Positions 5,515 to 6,528 of a stretch of DNA of 6,528 nt are shown piece by piece. The notes under the pieces were generated by a model that was not told the DNA's origin, searched no databases, and saw nothing but the letters and a program-made list of their open reading frames with translations. The position numbers were made by a program, and so were the translations under genes. The stretch's first letter is position 1; every line of letters begins with the position of its first letter. The DNA comes from Ruminococcus flavefaciens (GTDB lineage Bacteria > Bacillota > Clostridia > Oscillospirales > Ruminococcaceae), in assembly GCA_004554385.1 (NCBI GenBank), contig SFMO01000019.1, positions 1-6,528 on the forward strand, given 5' to 3'.

Positions 5515-6102
5515 GTGACTGTATTTGAGCAAGTAAGATCTGCTATTGATATGAGAACTGTAGCGGAGGGATACGGTCTTGAAATCACTCGTGGCAGTAT
5601 GGCGCTTTGTCCTTTTCACAATGAGCGTACTCCCTCTGCAAAAATTTATCCCGATGTTCTGCATTGTTTCGGCTGCGGAACACACGTTGATGTTATCGGA
5701 TTCACACAGAAAATGTTCGGACTGGACAAGCCCATTGATGCAGTCAAAAAGCTGAATGAAGACTTCGGGTTACATATCGATATTGGTAAAGCTCCGACTG
5801 CAAAAGAAGTGTCCGAATATCAGAAGCGTGTTCAGGAAAAACGAGCCTATGAAGAATGGGAAAAGTCCGCTTGGCGAACGCTGAACGATTACCTGTGGCT
5901 GATGCGTGAATGGAGAGAATTTGCTCCTGCTTCTCCCGAAGAAGAATGTGATGAAAGATTCGTATATTCTTTGCATCATCTTGACTATGCGGAGTACCTC
6001 TGCTGGGAGTTCATAAACTTCAATAAAGCAGGTCGGCTTTCCATAAAAAATATCGTAGATCAGATAGCGGATTTTCAGAAAAATATGAGAGCTGATTTTT
6101 GA
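5515..6102 (+). CDS. Free-standing CHC2 zinc-finger protein (DnaG primase N-terminus-like)
   Basis: A 195-residue protein from GTG 5515, 2 nt after the preceding stop. This start keeps the whole domain (VRSAIDMRTVAEGYGLE...); the next Met is residue 13, inside it. Zinc ligands are C32, H35, C51 and C54 in LCPFHNERTPSAKIYPDVLH and CFGCG, the classical CHC2 finger that binds template DNA in bacterial primases. About 75 residues of finger domain are followed by a charged helical region (80-195). The TOPRIM catalytic domain of DnaG is missing, so it is unlikely to make primers alone. Free-standing CHC2 proteins are common on Firmicutes mobile elements next to DUF3987-type proteins and may form a split primase/helicase system; this is inference. 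Translation is probably coupled to the upstream gene, as the ribosome site is weak. Confidence 0.85.
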   Translation: MTVFEQVRSAIDMRTVAEGYGLEITRGSMALCPFHNERTPSAKIYPDVLHCFGCGTHVDVIGFTQKMFGLDKPIDAVKKLNEDFGLHIDIGKAPTAKEVSEYQKRVQEKRAYEEWEKSAWRTLNDYLWLMREWREFAPASPEEECDERFVYSLHHLDYAEYLCWEFINFNKAGRLSIKNIVDQIADFQKNMRADF

Positions 6103-6134
6103 AAAAATCATCGTTTCCGATATGGTATTTTTTC
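6101..6134 (+). terminator. Possible weak intrinsic terminator after the CHC2 gene
   Basis: GAAAAAAT (6101-6108) can pair with ATTTTTTC (6127-6134), enclosing a short ATCG-TTTC-CGAT hairpin (6110-6121) with an unequal internal loop. The A-tract, hairpin, T-tract layout at the very end of the gene resembles a terminator, but the core stem is only 4 bp, so the call is weak. Confidence 0.3.
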
Positions 6135-6165
6135 AAAATTGTAATGCGTTTTTCAGCAGCTCTCA

Positions 6166-6440
6166 TGGGTGCGATTTTGAATAACCGTACCCACAATTTC
6201 GGCTGCTCCGCCAGCCGATAGGAGCCTCGCAGAGCCCCGGCATTTTTGATAGTCGTGTATGCGGCTGTCAAAAGTGCTTTGGGGTTACTGGCGGCGCACC
6301 GCAAGTAAATCTCAGCGCTCCGCGCTGTTTGGTTTGCCGATCACCACTGTATCGTTGCAAGCCAATCCAAGCCCATCAAAGGCGCTCACATAGCAAAGGC
6401 ATCAAGCCTTTTGCGTACCTATTTCCCCCTCATCAGAGGG
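6166..6440 (+). other. Gene-free tract of consecutive hairpins: candidate oriT or structured leader RNA
   Basis: No credible gene is seen between 6103 and 6471. Successive stems: TGGGTGCG/CGTACCCA (6166-6193, one G-U); TCGGCTG/CAGCCGA (6199-6218); GCATTTTTGATAG/CTGTCAAAAGTGC (6240-6277, two G-U), flanked by CCCC/GGGG (6235-6238, 6281-6284); TTACT/AGTAA over GCGG/CCGC (6285-6308); CAGCGC/GCGCTG (6313-6327); GGTTTGC/GCAAGCC over CGAT/ATCG (6331-6363); AAAGGC/GCCTTT (6395-6411); CCCTC/GAGGG (6427-6440). The tract lies directly upstream of a probable relaxase gene, the usual place of an origin of transfer, whose inverted repeats are read by the relaxase. A cis-acting RNA leader is the alternative. 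No nick consensus was identified with confidence. Confidence 0.45.
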
Positions 6441-6471
6441 TTCAATAAAAATATAAAAAGGAGACATTTTT

Positions 6472-6528
6472 ATGAGTGAAAAATCTATCTCTATGTGCGA
6501 GGGAAAAGGCAGCCTTTCACATAACAAC
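6472..6528 (+). CDS. N-terminus of a probable Mob/Pre-type relaxase (runs off the window)
   Basis: Only 19 codons are visible, from ATG 6472, with an excellent AAGGAG ribosome site (6458-6463) 8 nt upstream in an A-rich leader. The sequence MSEKSISMCEGKGSLSHNN has the short polar start followed by GKGSLSHNN that I associate with N-termini of plasmid recombination/mobilisation (Mob_Pre, MobV-like) proteins of gut Firmicutes, where an S/H-N-R motif follows closely. That is pattern memory over a very short stretch. If right, the protein would nick oriT and lead DNA transfer of the element, and the preceding hairpin tract would be its target. Catalytic His and Tyr residues lie outside the window. 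Confidence 0.45.
   Translation, partial: MSEKSISMCEGKGSLSHNN

Noticed and set aside
6020..6304. Minus-strand open frame of 94 codons across the hairpin tract and the end of the CHC2 gene.
   Set aside because: Its start would be TTG without a ribosome site, it overlaps the CHC2 gene in antisense, and the tract is explained by hairpins. The translation feels familiar as a conserved hypothetical, which I take as nucleotide conservation of the tract, not coding.

Overview
The window looks like part of a mobile genetic element from a low-to-mid GC Gram-positive anaerobe, probably a gut Clostridia/Oscillospiraceae (Ruminococcus-like) bacterium. This is an inference from strong AGGAGG-type ribosome binding sites, family content (DUF3987 protein, excisionase-like HTH, free-standing CHC2 zinc finger, probable mobilisation protein) and codon style; no species marker is present.

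Left part (1-2068): an AT-rich restriction-modification cargo. The 3' end of an adenine-type DNA methyltransferase gene is followed 2 nt later by a complete HNH-motif restriction endonuclease gene. Behind it lies a hairpin that buries the Shine-Dalgarno of a small reading frame, which appears broken by two single-base frame changes. A near-perfect intrinsic terminator closes the module.

Middle (2096-3412): a minus-strand gene for a Cys-rich zinc-finger protein (DUF6076-like) converges on that terminator. It is transcribed divergently from the replication-type operon to its right. The 309-bp intergenic region holds a cluster of seven ATAACGT-type repeats in both orientations that overlap both predicted divergent promoters. 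The leader beyond the rightward promoter has three mutually complementary 6-mers (a possible RNA switch) and a perfect 20-bp palindrome.

Right part (3413-6102): a tight rightward operon with a DUF3987 protein (TTG start), an excisionase-type HTH protein, a 72-residue unknown protein and a free-standing CHC2 zinc-finger protein like the N-terminus of DnaG primase. Between the first two genes are two perfect inverted repeats whose arms interleave in a pseudoknot order.

End (6103-6528): about 370 bp without a credible gene but packed with consecutive hairpins, then the first 19 codons of a gene whose N-terminus resembles the Mob/Pre type of relaxase. The hairpin tract is a candidate oriT or a structured leader RNA. 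Together the genes suggest an integrative/mobilizable element carrying replication or primase-type functions, a relaxase and an R-M cargo; integrase and ends are outside the window.
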